Notes under the pieces: model-generated
What the model saw: only the letters and a program-made list of their open reading frames with translations
Told to the model about the DNA's origin: nothing
Databases searched by the model: none
Translations under genes and position numbers: made by a program
In this document: one piece after another, positions 26,172-34,498 of the stretch
Position numbering within the stretch: the stretch's first letter is position 1
How the letters are laid out: each line of letters starts with the position of its first letter
DNA from: Devosia sp. A16
GTDB taxonomy: Bacteria > Pseudomonadota > Alphaproteobacteria > Rhizobiales > Devosiaceae
Reading direction: 5' to 3'
Assembly: GCF_001402915.1 (NCBI RefSeq)
Contig: NZ_CP012945.1
Location: 4,193,501 to 4,257,500 of the forward strand
Length of the DNA: 64,000 nt

Positions 26172-27602
26172 TCAGAACTGGAAGTAGAGGAAGGGCGAGT
26201 AGGTCTGCTCGGCGAGCCGCATCAGGCAGAAGATGGCGAGCGCGCTGAGGGCTCCGGCCTTGACCAGGCTGGTGGCGGCCGCCGTGGCCGTGCCGTCGGC
26301 ATTGACGGTGATCTGCGGTTCCCACAGGTGGCGCATCTTCGGCTCGGCGATGGTGATCGCAATCGCGATGGCAAGCATGGTCATCGCCTCGCGGCTGACC
26401 ATCCAGGCCACTTCCGGCCGAATGCCGATGCCGTTGAAGCCGAACATGCCGGCATACATCTGGAACGCCTGGCCGACATCGGGGGCGCGGAACATCACCC
26501 ACCCCAGCACCACGGCGACGAAGCAGAGCGGCAGGCTCCACCAGTAGTTCTGCGCCGTCTTGTCGTAGCCTGTCAGCCGTTCGACGACGAGAATGCCGCC
26601 GTGCCAGACACCCCACAGGATGAAGGTGAAGGCCGCGCCGTGCCACAGCCCGCCCAGCAGCATCACCAGGAACAGGTTGATATAGGTGCGGACCGTGCCC
26701 TTACGATTGCCGCCCAGCGAGATGTAGAGATAGGTGCGCAGCCACGTGCTGAGCGAAATATGCCAGCGCCGCCAGAACTCGGTGATCGAGCGGCTGACAT
26801 AGGGCATGTTGAAGTTCTCGGCGAAGCGGAAGCCGATCATCAGCGCCAGCCCGATCGCCATCGCCGAATAGCCGGCAAAATCGAAATAGAGCTGCATCGA
26901 ATAGGCGAGCGCGCCCAGCCAGGACTCCACCACGGTCGGGTTCGGCGCCGAGAACATGGCGTCGGCGAGGGGCGCCACCGGGTCGGCGATCAGCACCTTC
27001 ATCGACAGGCCGATCAGAAAGCGCTGCCAGCCGGCGTTGAACAGCTCCCAGCTGTGTTCGCGGTGCTCGAACTGCGGCGCCAGATCCTTGTAGCGCAGGA
27101 TCGGGCCGGCCACGAGTTGCGGGAACAGCGCGAGGAAGGCGGCGAAGTCGATGATGTTGCGCGAGACCTTGGCATCGCCGCGATAGACGTCGACCAGGTA
27201 GCTGATCGAGTGGAAGACGTAGAACGAGATACCGATCGGCAGGAGCAACTGCCAGTGGATGCCCAAGGCGTCCGGCGTGGTGCCCCACAGCATGGCGAAG
27301 CTGTCGATGAAGAAGTTGAGATACTTGAACACTCCGAGCACCAGCAGGTGTCCGGTGACGCCGATGGCGACGAAGAGCTTCGCGCGGGGGGTGCCCTGAT
27401 ACTTCTCGACCAGGATGGAAAAGACATAGGCCCAGAGCGTGTTGGCGCACAGCAGCATCAGGAAGTCGAAGCGCCACCAGCCGTAGAACAGGTAGGATTC
27501 GAGCAGCAGCGTCAGGTTCCGCCACTTCGGCGGCGTGAGGTAGTACGCGGCGAGAAAGATCGGCAGGAACAGAAACAGGAACGTCTCGGACGAAAAGACC
27601 AT
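26172..27602 (-). CDS. algI: AlgI-like membrane-bound O-acetyltransferase (MBOAT)
   Basis: This 476-residue polytopic membrane protein begins MVFSSETFLFLFLPIFLAAYYLTP, the usual AlgI start. It has PIGISFYVFHSISYLVDVYRG, the FWRRWHISLSTWLRTYLYISLGG block and the catalytic-histidine region GGLWHGAAFTFILWGVWHG near residues 315-333. It moves acetyl groups from a cytoplasmic donor across the inner membrane for polymer acetylation. Its ATG overlaps the algG stop by one base (TGATG). Confidence 0.94.
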   Translation of the reverse strand: MVFSSETFLFLFLPIFLAAYYLTPPKWRNLTLLLESYLFYGWWRFDFLMLLCANTLWAYVFSILVEKYQGTPRAKLFVAIGVTGHLLVLGVFKYLNFFIDSFAMLWGTTPDALGIHWQLLLPIGISFYVFHSISYLVDVYRGDAKVSRNIIDFAAFLALFPQLVAGPILRYKDLAPQFEHREHSWELFNAGWQRFLIGLSMKVLIADPVAPLADAMFSAPNPTVVESWLGALAYSMQLYFDFAGYSAMAIGLALMIGFRFAENFNMPYVSRSITEFWRRWHISLSTWLRTYLYISLGGNRKGTVRTYINLFLVMLLGGLWHGAAFTFILWGVWHGGILVVERLTGYDKTAQNYWWSLPLCFVAVVLGWVMFRAPDVGQAFQMYAGMFGFNGIGIRPEVAWMVSREAMTMLAIAIAITIAEPKMRHLWEPQITVNADGTATAAATSLVKAGALSALAIFCLMRLAEQTYSPFLYFQF

Positions 27603-29122
27603 CAGGCATCCCCTTCGAAGGTACAGCTGGTGGGGCGCAGGGCGCCGCTGGGTGTGAGCTTGGCGCCGGCCTTGAGCTGCAGGCCGTCGATGATCGTCGG
27701 CGTTGCGTCGGTGGCGCTGAGGTTGAAGAAGCGGTCGGTGAACTGCACCAGCTCGCCGTCGAGCAGCCGCGGCGCCTGGCCGGTGAAATCGTTCATGGCG
27801 AACTGCAGCCGCGCCGTGGTCGACCCCTTGATGCCCACGCGGTTGCCGTCGAGCTGGTTCGAGGCGATCTCGATCATCCCGTAGTCGGGCTGGTGCGTCA
27901 CGCTGATGCCGGCATTGCCGTTGTCGATCAGCCGATTGGCGCTGACCTTGAGGCCGGCGCTGTCGCGTACCGCAAGGCCCGACTGGGCGTTCTGCAGCAG
28001 CAGGTTGTCGGTCACCTCGATACAGTCCGCAGAGGCGACCGAGACACCCGAGCGCTTGCTGCCGGCAATGAGGTTGCCGTCGATCTCGAGTTGCGCGGCG
28101 CCGGCATCGGCGAAGATGCCGTTGAGTCCGGCGTTGAGGACGATGTTGCCACTAAGTTCGACCGAAGTGGCTCCCCCGGTGACCTTGATGCCATGGGCGG
28201 TTTGCCCGGCCAGCACGACATTGCCGCGCGCCGCAATGGCTTTGCCGCCGTTGAGCAGCAGCGCCGGGCCGCTCGAGGCTGCAAACACGTTGCCCTCCAC
28301 AGTGGCCGCATCGGCATCGACCAGCGCCAGCGAGCCGACACGCTCGAAGCGGCTGCCGCGCACCACCGAGGGGGCAGGCTTGGCGTAGAAGCCGCCTTCG
28401 AGGATGGTGACGCCGGTCAGCGGCGCGAACAGGCCATAGCCGAGATCGGCGAAGCGCATCCGCTCGAGCCGCGCGTTGCCGGAGAGGGCGACGACGACGA
28501 ACGGGTTGAAATCCTTGAGTCGGGGATTGGCCTCCCCGCTGCCGGCAATGGTCGCCCCGTCGCCGACCAGGTTACCTGAGGCGAGCAGGAAGGCGCCGCT
28601 GGAGCGGTCGAGCAGCAGCGTCTCACCCGGCTGCAACGCCAGCGTGGCGCCGCTCCACACCGCGATCGGGAGGTGCGCGACATAGCCGGCGTCGGTCTTG
28701 TCGATGATGCCGGTCAGCTTGGCGGCGGTCACCGCCTGGTAGAGCTGGGCGAGGCTCGCGACTCCGGCTTCGACCAGCAGCACTTCCGGCCTTGCCTGCG
28801 CCTGGCGCAGCGCCACGTGATAATTGGCGCCGGCTTGCAGCGCCAGCTGGCTCAGCACCAGGTCGATCGATACCAGGCTGACCTGAACCCCGCCCAGTTC
28901 GAGCGCCGCGGCCGGCTTTGGTTTGGCTGGCGCGTAGCTGAAACCGAGAGGAATTGCCGCCGCCTGGAGATCGGTAGTCGAGCGGCCGGCCTCGACCATC
29001 GCCGCGAGCGCGGCGACGGTCTTTTCGTAGGCGAGGGTCCGCGCGTAGTCGGCTCCCGTGGCGGCCCAAGGGAGAGAGCATGCCGCGGCGGCGAGACCTG
29101 CACGGACCCACGCCCTACGCAT
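27602..29122 (-). CDS. algG: AlgG-like right-handed beta-helix protein (epimerase motif missing)
   Basis: This 506-residue exported protein (signal about 1-23) is built from parallel beta-helix rungs over about 170-440. Examples are SGVSVASADCIEVTDNLLLQ, SGLAVRDSAGLKVSANRLID and AGISVTHQPDYGMIEIASNQ, which align with the rungs of Pseudomonas AlgG mannuronan C5-epimerase. The N-terminal domain reads like AlgG too. The catalytic motif DPHDRS, which sits in the rung starting YGI in AlgG, is replaced by KVTGGA (313-318 in HGIKVTGGA), so normal epimerisation is unlikely. It may still protect and guide polymer in the periplasm. It overlaps algA by 8 bases. Confidence 0.8.
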   Translation of the reverse strand: MRRAWVRAGLAAAACSLPWAATGADYARTLAYEKTVAALAAMVEAGRSTTDLQAAAIPLGFSYAPAKPKPAAALELGGVQVSLVSIDLVLSQLALQAGANYHVALRQAQARPEVLLVEAGVASLAQLYQAVTAAKLTGIIDKTDAGYVAHLPIAVWSGATLALQPGETLLLDRSSGAFLLASGNLVGDGATIAGSGEANPRLKDFNPFVVVALSGNARLERMRFADLGYGLFAPLTGVTILEGGFYAKPAPSVVRGSRFERVGSLALVDADAATVEGNVFAASSGPALLLNGGKAIAARGNVVLAGQTAHGIKVTGGATSVELSGNIVLNAGLNGIFADAGAAQLEIDGNLIAGSKRSGVSVASADCIEVTDNLLLQNAQSGLAVRDSAGLKVSANRLIDNGNAGISVTHQPDYGMIEIASNQLDGNRVGIKGSTTARLQFAMNDFTGQAPRLLDGELVQFTDRFFNLSATDATPTIIDGLQLKAGAKLTPSGALRPTSCTFEGDA

Positions 29123-30551
29123 GTTCGCGGCTCCCGTCGGCCACCGCTGCCAGTTCCAGCAACGGGGTGAGATGCGTCAGGGGGCCGTCCACATGGCAGG
29201 CGACCTCGATGACCTGCATCGGGCCTGTACCGTCATTGATGACCTCCGCCGTCTGCTCCGGACCGATCTCGAAGGTCGCACCGGCGCGGATCTCACGGCG
29301 GCGGCTCCCCATCTGCAGCGTGCCGCCGCCCGAGGCAACGACCATCAGCCGGCGGAATTCCGAACCGCTTTCCACCGGCAGCGTGGCGCCCGGATTGACG
29401 GTGAGATGGCGCAACGTATAGCCGGCGCCCGAGGCGAGCTTGCCCTGCTTGCCCCAGTCGGTGGCGCCGAACGAATGGTCATCGGCTTCGCGGCGGTTCT
29501 GCGCCTTGAGCTGTTCGACCACCTTCTTGACGTCCTGCGACTGCTCGCGGGTCGTCACCAGCAGGGCGTCATGCGTATCCACCACCACCAGGTTGTTGAC
29601 GCCGACCACTGCGACCAGGCGGTCGGAGCCGCGCACGTAGCTGCCGGTCGAGTTCACCATCATCACATCGCCGGTGACGACATTGTCGCCGTCCGACTTC
29701 TTGCCGATGGTGTGGAATGCCGCCCAGGCGCCCACATCGTCCCAGTCGACATCCGCCGGCGCCAGCGCCACTGTCTTGGATTTTTCGAACACCGCGCGCT
29801 CGGTGGGGAGGCTCTCGGCCGAGCCGAAGCTCGCCTCGTCGAGCACCAGGGCACCGTCCTCGTTGCCGGCGTCGGCAAGCGAAGCGCTCACCGCGCCGAA
29901 GGTCACCGGGTCGAAGCGACGATATTCCTCGATCACCGTATCGGCGCGCATCAGCGAGATGCCCGACGCCCAGTAGGCGAGGCCGGTCTCGATCAGCGAC
30001 TGCGCAGTCTGCGCATTGGGCTTTTCGATGAACTTCTCGGCCCGGTGCACGCCGCGATAGTTGGAGAACTCGCCGCCATCGATGATGTAGCCGTAGCCGG
30101 TTTCGTTGTAGCGCGGCTTGATGCCGAAGGTGACGATCAGCCCGTCGGCCGCCGCCTTGTGCGACTCCCGGATGCGGGCATTGAGATCGCCCTCGATGAC
30201 GTGGTCGGACGGGCAGATCAGCATCACCGCATCGGGGTCGGTGCGCGAGATCAGCAATGCCGCCGACAGCACCGCCGGCCCGGTATTGCGCGCCACCGGC
30301 TCGGCGATGATGCGCGCATTGCGCTGTACATCGCGAAGCTGGCGGCGAACCGTGCCCAGATGCCCACCGGCGACCGACACCACGGGGTCATGGAACAGCT
30401 CGCCTCGATGCCGCTGCACCGTGGTCTGGAAGAAGGTGATCGAGCCCTCGTGGTCAATGGGCTGGAACTGTTTGGGCTGCTGGCTGCGGGATAACGGCCA
30501 AAGCCGTGTGCCCACGCCGCCGCACAGTACGACTGGATGGATGGCGTTCAT
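29115..30551 (-). CDS. algA: Mannose-1-phosphate guanylyltransferase (AlgA/ManC type, degenerate isomerase domain)
   Basis: This 478-residue protein has the nucleotidyltransferase motifs CGGVGTRLWPLSR (10-22), CPSDHVI, the ETGYGYI segment, FIEKPN (174-179) and VDWDDVGAW (268-276). GDP-mannose synthesis should therefore be intact. The C-terminal cupin (about 375-460) normally carries the phosphomannose isomerase metal site in HHHRAEHW and IGQIHRLEN. Here these positions read SGSEFRRLM (395-403) and GPEQTAEVIN, with no histidines. Mannose-6-phosphate must then come from another isomerase. It starts one base after the alg44 stop. Confidence 0.9.
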   Translation of the reverse strand: MNAIHPVVLCGGVGTRLWPLSRSQQPKQFQPIDHEGSITFFQTTVQRHRGELFHDPVVSVAGGHLGTVRRQLRDVQRNARIIAEPVARNTGPAVLSAALLISRTDPDAVMLICPSDHVIEGDLNARIRESHKAAADGLIVTFGIKPRYNETGYGYIIDGGEFSNYRGVHRAEKFIEKPNAQTAQSLIETGLAYWASGISLMRADTVIEEYRRFDPVTFGAVSASLADAGNEDGALVLDEASFGSAESLPTERAVFEKSKTVALAPADVDWDDVGAWAAFHTIGKKSDGDNVVTGDVMMVNSTGSYVRGSDRLVAVVGVNNLVVVDTHDALLVTTREQSQDVKKVVEQLKAQNRREADDHSFGATDWGKQGKLASGAGYTLRHLTVNPGATLPVESGSEFRRLMVVASGGGTLQMGSRRREIRAGATFEIGPEQTAEVINDGTGPMQVIEVACHVDGPLTHLTPLLELAAVADGSREHA

Positions 30552-30552
30552 A

Positions 30553-31674
30553 TCAGTGGCCCTCGTTCGCCGGTCCGTTGAAGGAGAAGAACCGTCCCAC
30601 CGCCGCCAGCGGGTCGGATTTGATCAGCACGTCGACCGGCGAACCCACGGTGCTCTGGTCGAGCGCGATGGCCGGCACCAGGGTGACGGGGATCGCGGCG
30701 CCGTCGGTGGCGCTTCTGAGCAGCCCCGGCAGTTCCTTGGCGTCGAGAGATGCAGTGGTGACCGTGCCGCTCGGCATGTGCACCTCGGCATGAGCGCCCG
30801 AGGCGAGTGCCCTGAGCCCGCTGCCGTCGACCTTGGAGGAGATCACGACGGGAGCATCCTTGGGCGCCACGGTCATCACCGTATCGCCGGCCAGCACCGT
30901 GGCGCCGCTTTGCGCGGCGCCCGGCGCGACCACGCAGTCGCATGGCATCGACACGGCCAGCACCTCGCCCGAGGTGGTGCGGATGGCGAAGGCGATCTCT
31001 CCCTTGCTCGCTGCCGGGTTGACGAAATCGAGCTGGCCGGGGCTGATCGCCCTCAGATCCATGCCATCGAGCGTGATGGTGGAAAGGCCGGTGACCGGCA
31101 GCACGAACAGCCGCTCGTAGAGCTTCACGCCGACGAAGCCGACCAGCAGCAGTCCGAGCCCCGCAAAGGCGCCCCAGCGGATGCCGGTCATGAGGCCGCG
31201 CGATACTGAGCGCCCGGGCGCAGGCAGTTCGGAGCGAACCTTTTCGGGCTTGTCCGCCGTGCGGATCAGTCCGTCGACGCCGATCAGGTCCCCGCCGACA
31301 AAGGCATTGAGGATGTAGCGCAACTGCGGCAGGTGCGGGCCGGTCGGCTCGAGGAAGCGGAGCGTCACCGTGCCCGACTCCGGCGCCCCGGCGCCGATCG
31401 CTGCGTCCAGCGGCAGGCTGATGGCGTAGCCGGGGAAGTTGAACACCAGGGTGGCCAGTTGGACGCGACCATGCAGTTGCGGGTCGATCAGCCCGGTGGC
31501 TTCCGCCCCCACGATGCTGAGCGCATGCCCCTGCAACGAGCGGCCGTTGATGACCACGTTGAACGGCAGCCGGATCACCGGATGCTCGCCGTGTACGGTG
31601 GGCTCCGCTGCCAGCGGGGCCGAGGCGCTTCTGGCGGCTATGGGTTTGTCGAGTTCTGCATGCGCTTCGGTCAT
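30553..31674 (-). CDS. alg44: Alg44-like co-polymerase (PilZ domain, TM helix, HlyD-like domain)
   Basis: This 373-residue protein has an N-terminal PilZ-like domain (about 25-135, with LPQLRYILNAFVGGDLIGVDG resembling the Alg44 LRYLITSYLAGEVIGV stretch). A single transmembrane helix (about 168-188) and a periplasmic barrel-sandwich domain with the diagnostic CDCVVAPG follow. In Pseudomonas c-di-GMP binding by Alg44 switches on Alg8. Here the PilZ RxxxR is reduced to one arginine (HPVIR, 31-35) and the DxSxxG motif reads SIVGAE. The ATG at 31674 is preferred because GAGGG lies upstream; an ATG at 31698, overlapping alg8, is the alternative. Confidence 0.82.
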   Translation of the reverse strand: MTEAHAELDKPIAARSASAPLAAEPTVHGEHPVIRLPFNVVINGRSLQGHALSIVGAEATGLIDPQLHGRVQLATLVFNFPGYAISLPLDAAIGAGAPESGTVTLRFLEPTGPHLPQLRYILNAFVGGDLIGVDGLIRTADKPEKVRSELPAPGRSVSRGLMTGIRWGAFAGLGLLLVGFVGVKLYERLFVLPVTGLSTITLDGMDLRAISPGQLDFVNPAASKGEIAFAIRTTSGEVLAVSMPCDCVVAPGAAQSGATVLAGDTVMTVAPKDAPVVISSKVDGSGLRALASGAHAEVHMPSGTVTTASLDAKELPGLLRSATDGAAIPVTLVPAIALDQSTVGSPVDVLIKSDPLAAVGRFFSFNGPANEGH

Positions 31675-31687
31675 TGCTGGTGAGCCC

Positions 31688-33175
31688 TCAGTTGGCATGG
31701 ATGGGGAAGGGGCTGAGGAGCCCCGTCACGAAGATCACTCCGGCCACCAGCAGTCCCAGGGCGAGCGCGTGCATGTAGCTGGAGCTGATGGAGCGGACCC
31801 GTCCGCCGGCGCCGCCGCTGTTGCTGACGCTGGTCGCCGACTGGCGGGTCCAGCGCTGGCGGTCGAGGCGAAACATGACCGAGGTCTTGATCGCGGCACC
31901 GAACAGCTGGCCGAAATAGAGCAGGAACGGGTAGGTGATGGGGAACGGACCGCCGAAGCTGGCGAGCAGCCAGCAATAGGCATAGCGGGTCGCCATCACC
32001 CAGGCGATGTAGGCGACCGCGATCAGCGGATCGACGAACACCGAGAACAGCACGATGCCGACCGGCGCGGTGAGCGTCGTCCACATCGAGATTCGCTGGT
32101 CGAGGATCGACCACCAGGCGAACGGCCCGATCCGCGTCGGCGACAGCGCCAGGGCGCGGCCATTGGTGCGCAGCATATTGCCGAACCAGCGGCGCATCAG
32201 CGTGATGGCGCTCTCGACGAAGCCGGGCTTGGGCTGGGTCTCCATCGAGACGCAGGCAACGTCGGGCAGGTAGGCCATCTCGTAGCCGTGCTTGAGCAGC
32301 CAGAACCAGGTCGACTTGTCGTCGCCGGTGAGGAACTTCACCCGTCCCAGCCGCCAGTGGTCGATATAGTCCTCTTCCACCGAGGCGATGAATTCGGGAT
32401 TGGTGGCGAGGTCGGCGCGAAACACCGACATGCGGCCGGTAAGGGTCAGCACGCGCCCGCCCAGCGCCACCGCCGACATCATCATCTGGCGCTGCGTGAA
32501 GCGCAGCTTGAACCAGTCGCGGAACAGTGGGGCGTCGTCGATCTCGGCGCGCTCATGCGTGGTCAGCGCCCCGACCTTGCCGTTGGCGAAGAACGGAGCG
32601 GCGCGTTCGACGATGTCCTCGGGGATCTGCGTGTCGCCGTCGATCAGTAGCACGACATCGTCGGCGCTGGGGTAGCGCCGGGCAATGGAGCGCAGCGAGG
32701 TGGCGAGCGCATCGCGTTTGCCGGTGCCGTCGATGCGGTCGATCACCACTTCGACCGTGTTGGTTCCGGCCAGCACCTGCGCTGCGACGGCGCGGATCAG
32801 CCGCTCATCGGCGAGATCGACCACCGACGCGACGACGGTCGAGCCGCCAGGGGCGCGGCGGGCAGCCTGGAAGATCGAGCGATAGACCCGCGCAGTGATC
32901 GCCGCTTCGATCTTGTAGCTGGTGGCGAGAAAGAATGCGTGCGCCGGGCGACGCGTGGCGTAGAGCGCCTCGGCGGCGGCCCGCCGCCGAGGGTAGGCTA
33001 TGCGGATATAGACATGGGCGCGCACGAAGTTGACCAGCGCCCAGCTGTAGCGCCAGAGCCCGATCACCCCCAGCGTGAGGAACACCCCGGCTCCGCCGGA
33101 GAAGGCCGAGGCGGGCACGGTGCTGGCGATGGCCGCGGCAGACAGGATGTAGAGGGCGTGCGCGAAGGGGTTCAT
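31688..33175 (-). CDS. alg8: Alg8-like GT2 polymer synthase
   Basis: This 495-residue processive family-2 glycosyltransferase has two N-terminal transmembrane helices. Its cytoplasmic GT domain contains VLLIDGDTQIPED (DGD 179-181), LTGDDKSTWFW (catalytic TGDD 283-286) and the product-binding MRRWFGNMLRTNGRALAL (QxxRW equivalent, 327 on). Two or more C-terminal helices follow. This matches Alg8, the inner-membrane polymannuronate synthase that uses GDP-mannuronate. All catalytic motifs are intact. It begins 3 bases after algD. Confidence 0.93.
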   Translation of the reverse strand: MNPFAHALYILSAAAIASTVPASAFSGGAGVFLTLGVIGLWRYSWALVNFVRAHVYIRIAYPRRRAAAEALYATRRPAHAFFLATSYKIEAAITARVYRSIFQAARRAPGGSTVVASVVDLADERLIRAVAAQVLAGTNTVEVVIDRIDGTGKRDALATSLRSIARRYPSADDVVLLIDGDTQIPEDIVERAAPFFANGKVGALTTHERAEIDDAPLFRDWFKLRFTQRQMMMSAVALGGRVLTLTGRMSVFRADLATNPEFIASVEEDYIDHWRLGRVKFLTGDDKSTWFWLLKHGYEMAYLPDVACVSMETQPKPGFVESAITLMRRWFGNMLRTNGRALALSPTRIGPFAWWSILDQRISMWTTLTAPVGIVLFSVFVDPLIAVAYIAWVMATRYAYCWLLASFGGPFPITYPFLLYFGQLFGAAIKTSVMFRLDRQRWTRQSATSVSNSGGAGGRVRSISSSYMHALALGLLVAGVIFVTGLLSPFPIHAN

Positions 33176-33178
33176 GGC

Positions 33179-34498
33179 TTACCAGCAAATGCCTTCGTAG
33201 GTGCCGTTGGAGCGGAGCGAGGCATTGATGCGGGTCAGGTCGACCAGCGAGCGGTATTCGCTCACCGAGTTGAGCGGCGCGATGGTTTCCTCGTAGCGAT
33301 TGCCCACGAGGATCACGTCGGACGCGGCGATCAGGTCCTCGATCTTGCCGACGAGCCGCGAGGGCAGGTCGGGTACCACGTCGTTGCCGCGGCCCATGGC
33401 GCTCACGCCACCGGCGACCGCCTGCGAGACGTAGGGGTCGTAGACCCGCAGCTCGAGGCCCTTGGAGATCAGCCGGCTCGCGAGCTCGGCCAGCGGGCTC
33501 TCGCGCAGGTCGTCGGTGCCGGGCTTGAAGGCAATGCCGACCAGCCCGACGGTTTTGGCGCCGGAATTGGCCACCATCTTTTCGGCCCGGTCGATCTGCG
33601 CGGCATTGGCGACGAGCACCGAGTCGAGCAGGGGAGACGGAACACCCTTCTGGGCAGCGAGGTGCTGCAGGGCTCGGACGTCCTTGGGCAGGCAGGAACC
33701 GCCGAAGGCGAAGCCCGGCTTCATGAAATAGGGCGAGATGTTCACCTTGGTGTCGGCGCAGATGAGCTTCATCACCTGCTGGCCGTCGACGCCCGCCGCT
33801 TTGGCGATGTTGCCGATCTCGTTGGCAAAGGTCACCTTCACGGCGCGCCAGGAGTTCGAGGCATATTTGACCGCCTCGGCAGTCGTCAGCGTCACCACGT
33901 GTGAGGGCACCGGCATCTGGGCGTTGATGTCCTTGAGGATCGCCTCGGTACGCGGCTCCAGCGCGCCGAAGACGATGAGGCCCGGATCGTAATAGTCGGC
34001 GATCGCCGTGCTCTCGCGCAGGAACTCCGGATAGTAGCCGACGCCGAAATCCTGGCCGGCGACCATCCCGCTGGCCTCTTCCAGCACCGGGATGCAGGTC
34101 TCGTCCATGGTGCCCGGCACGATGGTCGAGCGGATGATCACCGAGTGGAAGCTCTGCTTGTGCCTGATCGCCTGGCCGATATCGGCGCAGACCCCCTTCA
34201 CGTATTTGAGCCCGACGGCGCCGGTGTCGTCGCTCGGGGTGCCGACGCAGACGAAGCTGGCATCGGTATCGAGCACCGCCTGCTGCCCGTCGGTGGTGGC
34301 GCGCAGCCGGCCCGAGGCCACGGCGCGGGCAATGATCTCGTCGAGCCCGTTCTCGACGATCGGCGACAAGCCGGAATTGACCGCGCTTACCTTGCCGGGG
34401 TCGAGATCGACCGCCACCACCTCGTGGCCGTCATCCGCCAGACACGCTGCGGAAACCACCCCGACATATCCGATCCCAAAGACGCTGATTTTCGCCAC
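33179..34498 (-). CDS. algD: GDP-mannose 6-dehydrogenase
   Basis: This 439-residue enzyme oxidises GDP-mannose to GDP-mannuronate. It has the NAD-binding ISVFGIGYVGVVSAACLADDGHEVVAVDLD start, the YYPEFLRE active-site segment and the catalytic cysteine C269 in GFAFGGSCLPKD. The length and Cys position match Pseudomonas AlgD (C268) rather than UDP-glucose dehydrogenases. The start is GTG at 34496-34498, with AGAGGG 6 bases upstream. As the first gene of the operon it sets the precursor and argues for a mannuronate-based polymer. Confidence 0.93.
   Translation of the reverse strand: MAKISVFGIGYVGVVSAACLADDGHEVVAVDLDPGKVSAVNSGLSPIVENGLDEIIARAVASGRLRATTDGQQAVLDTDASFVCVGTPSDDTGAVGLKYVKGVCADIGQAIRHKQSFHSVIIRSTIVPGTMDETCIPVLEEASGMVAGQDFGVGYYPEFLRESTAIADYYDPGLIVFGALEPRTEAILKDINAQMPVPSHVVTLTTAEAVKYASNSWRAVKVTFANEIGNIAKAAGVDGQQVMKLICADTKVNISPYFMKPGFAFGGSCLPKDVRALQHLAAQKGVPSPLLDSVLVANAAQIDRAEKMVANSGAKTVGLVGIAFKPGTDDLRESPLAELASRLISKGLELRVYDPYVSQAVAGGVSAMGRGNDVVPDLPSRLVGKIEDLIAASDVILVGNRYEETIAPLNSVSEYRSLVDLTRINASLRSNGTYEGICW

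Noticed and set aside
25557-27884. 775-codon open frame on the plus strand
   Set aside because: It is antisense to algI and algJ. The His/Asp/Arg/Gln-rich translation has no family features.
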